Source of the DNA: Flexivirga meconopsidis
GTDB lineage: Bacteria; Actinomycetota; Actinomycetes; Actinomycetales; Dermatophilaceae
Length of the DNA: 64,000 nucleotides
Reading direction: 5' to 3'
Assembly (NCBI RefSeq): GCF_026162425.1
Contig: NZ_JAOBQJ010000001.1
Span: forward strand, 558,001-622,000
Below, one piece after another: positions 62,372-64,000 of this stretch. The stretch's first letter is position 1, and every line of letters starts with the position of its first letter. Position numbers and translations under genes: made by a program. The notes beneath the pieces were generated by a model. The model was not told the DNA's origin, did not search any database, and saw only the letters and a program-made list of their open reading frames with translations.

Positions 62372-63219
62372 CTTCCGCCTCGACCAGTCCGTTGACCGCG
62401 CTCGCGGGTCTGCCCGGCGTCTCCGACGCCGTCGACCGCGCGCGGGAGGCGTGCACGCAACTGCGCTGGCACAACGCCCTGCGTCGGCGGGTGCCCGAGG
62501 CGTCCGCCGAGTCGCGGGTGCGCGGGGCTCGCGCGAGTGCGCTGCTGGAGGGTGCCGAGTTCCCGGTCGACCTGGTGCGAGACGTGATGCGTGGCGCGGA
62601 CGAAGCGCCCGGTGGCGATGCCCGCGGCGCCGCTCTGCAGGGCGCGATCCAGGCAACCGCGCAGACCGAACAACTGCTGTCGGTGGTCCGGACCGCCCCG
62701 GCCCAGGCGCTCGCGCGACTGCACACTGCGGCCGCCGCTGGACTCGTCCCGGACGACGCCCTCGGCCGCCCACGTATGACGGGGGAGCGCGTCGCCGAGC
62801 TCACCGAGCTCGGCCCGGCGCCCGACGCGGCACAGGCCGCCGCCCGATTGCGCGGAGTCGTCGACCTGATCGCGTCGTCGGCCGGGGCGCCCGGCGTGCT
62901 CGTGGCGGCGGTCGCACATGCCGAGATCGCGAGTGCGCGGCCGTTTGTGCACGGAAACGCTTTGGTGGCAAGGGCATTGGAGCGGTTGCTCCTTCAGTCG
63001 ACCGGCGTCGACCCGACCGGCACGGTGGTGATCGAGGCGGGTCGTGCACGCGAGTCCGCGGCCGGTTACCAGGGGGCGCTTGCGGCATACAGCTCCGGCG
63101 GGAGTGAAGGTGTGCGTCTCTGGTTGGAGCACAGCGCCGAGGCGGTCGTCGCCGGGGCCGCCGAGGCGACGCGGATCTGCGACGCGGTGCTCGCGGGACG
63201 GCTGACTCCAAGGCCCTGA
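62368..63219 (+). CDS. Fic-fold protein with degenerate active site
   Basis: 283 aa, helical. The segment VAAVAHAEIASARPFVHGNALVARALERLLL aligns with the Fic loop HPFxDGNGRxxR but reads RPFVHGNALVAR: the first His, the Asp, the second Gly and the first Arg are all changed. AMP-transferase activity is therefore doubtful. Homologues often labelled Fic or oxidoreductase lie near the Ssd/TadA region in other actinobacteria (SCO3559 position), matching the gene that follows. Coupled to the membrane protein upstream. Confidence 0.72.
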   Translation: MTSASTSPLTALAGLPGVSDAVDRAREACTQLRWHNALRRRVPEASAESRVRGARASALLEGAEFPVDLVRDVMRGADEAPGGDARGAALQGAIQATAQTEQLLSVVRTAPAQALARLHTAAAAGLVPDDALGRPRMTGERVAELTELGPAPDAAQAAARLRGVVDLIASSAGAPGVLVAAVAHAEIASARPFVHGNALVARALERLLLQSTGVDPTGTVVIEAGRARESAAGYQGALAAYSSGGSEGVRLWLEHSAEAVVAGAAEATRICDAVLAGRLTPRP

Positions 63220-63262
63220 GGCAGCGCGTATTGTGCGCCGCTGCGCCCCGACATACAAGACT

Positions 63263-63278
63263 TGTGACCTGGGCCACA
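63263..63278. promoter_or_regulatory. Candidate Crp binding site
   Basis: TGTGA-CCTGGG-CCACA differs at one half-site base from the actinobacterial Crp consensus TGTGA-N6-TCACA. It lies 44 bp after the Fic-like stop. Crp is encoded at 52973 in this window. What transcript it controls is not clear; the structured RNA downstream is one option. Confidence 0.5.
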
Positions 63279-63448
63279 TCGGAGTAGACCTGTCTTCATC
63301 AACGACGGACGGGAGTCCGACGACAACCGCTACCGAGACCGGCACCCACGCGGAGACAGTCCACGTATGGACCGCTCGTTCCGGGCCTTGCGCCCGGGCG
63401 ACAAACCTTGAGGATGCACGCCTGGTCACCGGAGGTAGGCAGCGGCCA

Positions 63449-63480
63449 GAGGGCCTCGCGCTTGCAAGCGCGGGGCCCTC
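63449..63480 (+). terminator. Strong GC hairpin in intergenic region
   Basis: Stem 63449-63464 with 63465-63480, 16 bp including one G-T pair, centred on CTTGCAAG. It is terminator-like but followed only by a short mixed sequence. It could end a short RNA starting near the Crp site, or act as an attenuator. Confidence 0.65.
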
Positions 63481-63544
63481 GCCCTATGGGTTTACCGATT
63501 GTTGAAAGTCCGACGAACGTCAGGATTTGTTATAGGAATCGGCG

Positions 63545-63687
63545 CTGCCATTGAGTTCGGTTCCCCGCCGGGGCAACACTTGATCACGAAGCGCTCCCTT
63601 CCAGGTAGCAGCGCCGGTGTGCGGCCTCAACCCCACCTGGGGTCGCCACACCGAAGGCCCCCGCCGACCCCCCCGGCGGGGGCCTTC
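63545..63687 (+). ncRNA. Probable 6C small RNA
   Basis: The region ends in a perfect 14-bp stem (63653-63666, 63674-63687) closed by the loop ACCCCCC, a run of six C. An upstream hairpin (63617-63652) has GGTGTG/CACACC arms with a C-rich interior. 6C RNA of actinobacteria is defined by hairpins with C-rich loops. In Streptomyces it lies, as I recall, between the SCO3559 gene and the Ssd/Tad genes, the same place as here. The 5' end is a guess from the AT-rich patch at 63528-63540. Confidence 0.5.
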
Positions 63688-63832
63688 ATATGTGATGGCA
63701 GATCCTGGCGAATGCCGACCGGCGCGTCCCATCGGTCCCCTCATCCACACCCCGACGGGTGCGCCGGCCGGCATCCACAGATAGCGACGGCACGGCTGGC
63801 CGACCGGTTCCGTCCGGATGACGATCGGCCAC

Positions 63833-64000
63833 ATGGACCTTTCGGCAGGTATGACGGTGGCCGTCGTCAGCGGCGGTGGCGGGGCCGGTGGCACGACCCT
63901 GACGTGCGGGCTCGCGGTGCGGGCGCACGCGGCTCGGCGCAGCGTCGCGGCAGTGGACGCAGACCCTGCGGGCGGCGGACTCGACGTCGCCTTCGGGCTC
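63833..64000 (+). CDS. Ssd/MinD-like (CpaE-type) ATPase, 5' end only
   Basis: The frame runs off the right edge. It reads MTVAVVSGGGGAGGTTLTCG followed by LAVRAHAARRSVAVDADPAGGG and LDVAFGL, a deviant Walker A without the usual GK-T lysine arrangement, as in septum-site-determining protein Ssd and CpaE-like proteins that precede the TadA pilus/secretion genes. Starts at 63818, 63833 and 63851 are all possible; no clear ribosome-binding site decides. Mycobacterial Ssd (Rv3660c) has an extra N-terminal domain that is missing or very short here. Confidence 0.7.
   Translation, partial: MDLSAGMTVAVVSGGGGAGGTTLTCGLAVRAHAARRSVAAVDADPAGGGLDVAFGL

Larger units (their letters stand above)
63220..63832. 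other. Structured 613-bp intergenic region
   Basis: No convincing coding sequence. In order it holds a candidate Crp site (63263-63278), an unexplained stretch (63279-63448), a strong hairpin (63449-63480), an AT-richer promoter-like patch (63500-63540), and two further hairpins ending in a terminator (63611-63687), probably a 6C RNA. A 90-codon open frame (63233-63505) shows no family pattern and crosses the hairpin. Confidence 0.6.

Noticed and set aside
63233-63505. A 90-codon open frame downstream of the Fic-like gene
   Set aside because: No ribosome-binding site, no recognisable pattern, and it passes through a strong hairpin; the stretch looks like non-coding RNA or regulatory DNA.

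Overview
The window is high-GC DNA from an actinobacterium. Support comes from a WhiB-like regulator, an F420-type (Ddn-family) reductase, many GTG starts, ATGA/GTGA stop-start overlaps, and two gene blocks whose order matches mycobacteria and Streptomyces: crp-nth-NudL-MBL, and metallophosphoesterase/PBP/wblA/two ArsA-like ATPases. A Micrococcales lineage such as Dermacoccaceae or Intrasporangiaceae fits, but that placement is inference. I saw no transposase, integrase, CRISPR array or plasmid backbone.

Region by region. (1) 1-9.3 kb looks like a specialised-metabolite locus: a glycosyltransferase (cut by the left edge), a DrrAB-type ABC exporter, two tandem condensation-fold acyltransferases, then on the opposite strand a cytochrome P450 coupled to an isocyanide (isonitrile) synthase of the PvcA/DIT1 family, with AraC and TetR regulators. 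(2) 9.3-12 kb: a luciferase-like oxidoreductase and a CPA1 antiporter. (3) 12.1-21.9 kb: a complete selenocysteine module. A formate dehydrogenase alpha subunit with an in-frame UGA and a clear SECIS hairpin is followed by its Fe-S and membrane subunits, then selD, tRNA-Sec, selA and selB. (4) 21.9-26.6 kb: transporters and small genes, including a MerR-controlled SMR efflux pair. (5) 26.6-32.9 kb: an accessory island (EthD-like protein, FAD monooxygenase, TetR, SDR) with two matching TetR-type operators, bordered by a decayed paralogue of the gene on its left, then a HEPN-like gene and tRNA-Pro.

(6) 33-41.5 kb: conserved core genes (fructosamine kinase, metallophosphoesterase, YqeY, class A PBP, WblA, two ArsA-like ATPases, a hydrolase). 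(7) 41.6-49.4 kb: a FAD amine/amino-acid oxidase, RidA and a Nudix protein, then a resorcinol-type operon (flavin hydroxylase, maleylacetate reductase, hydroxyquinol 1,2-dioxygenase) with its AraC regulator. (8) 49.4-57.2 kb: two secreted proteins, MBL hydrolase, PP2C, Crp, Nth, CoA-type Nudix, holin-fold membrane protein, NhaA. (9) 57.2-59.7 kb: an AbiEi/endonuclease-like gene framed by two 122-bp copies of a palindrome-rich repeat, then a Ddn-type reductase and a frameshifted DUF2568-like gene. (10) 59.7-64 kb: acetyl-CoA synthetase, a membrane protein, a degenerate Fic protein, a 600-bp structured intergenic region with a likely 6C RNA, and the start of an Ssd/MinD-like ATPase.

The most interesting items are the isocyanide synthase-P450 locus, the palindrome-flanked AbiEi-like gene, a family of large hairpins sharing the core ACTTGTCACGTG, repeat elements that supply stop codons of real genes, and an apparent excess of the pentamer CATAC/GTATG in both coding and intergenic DNA.
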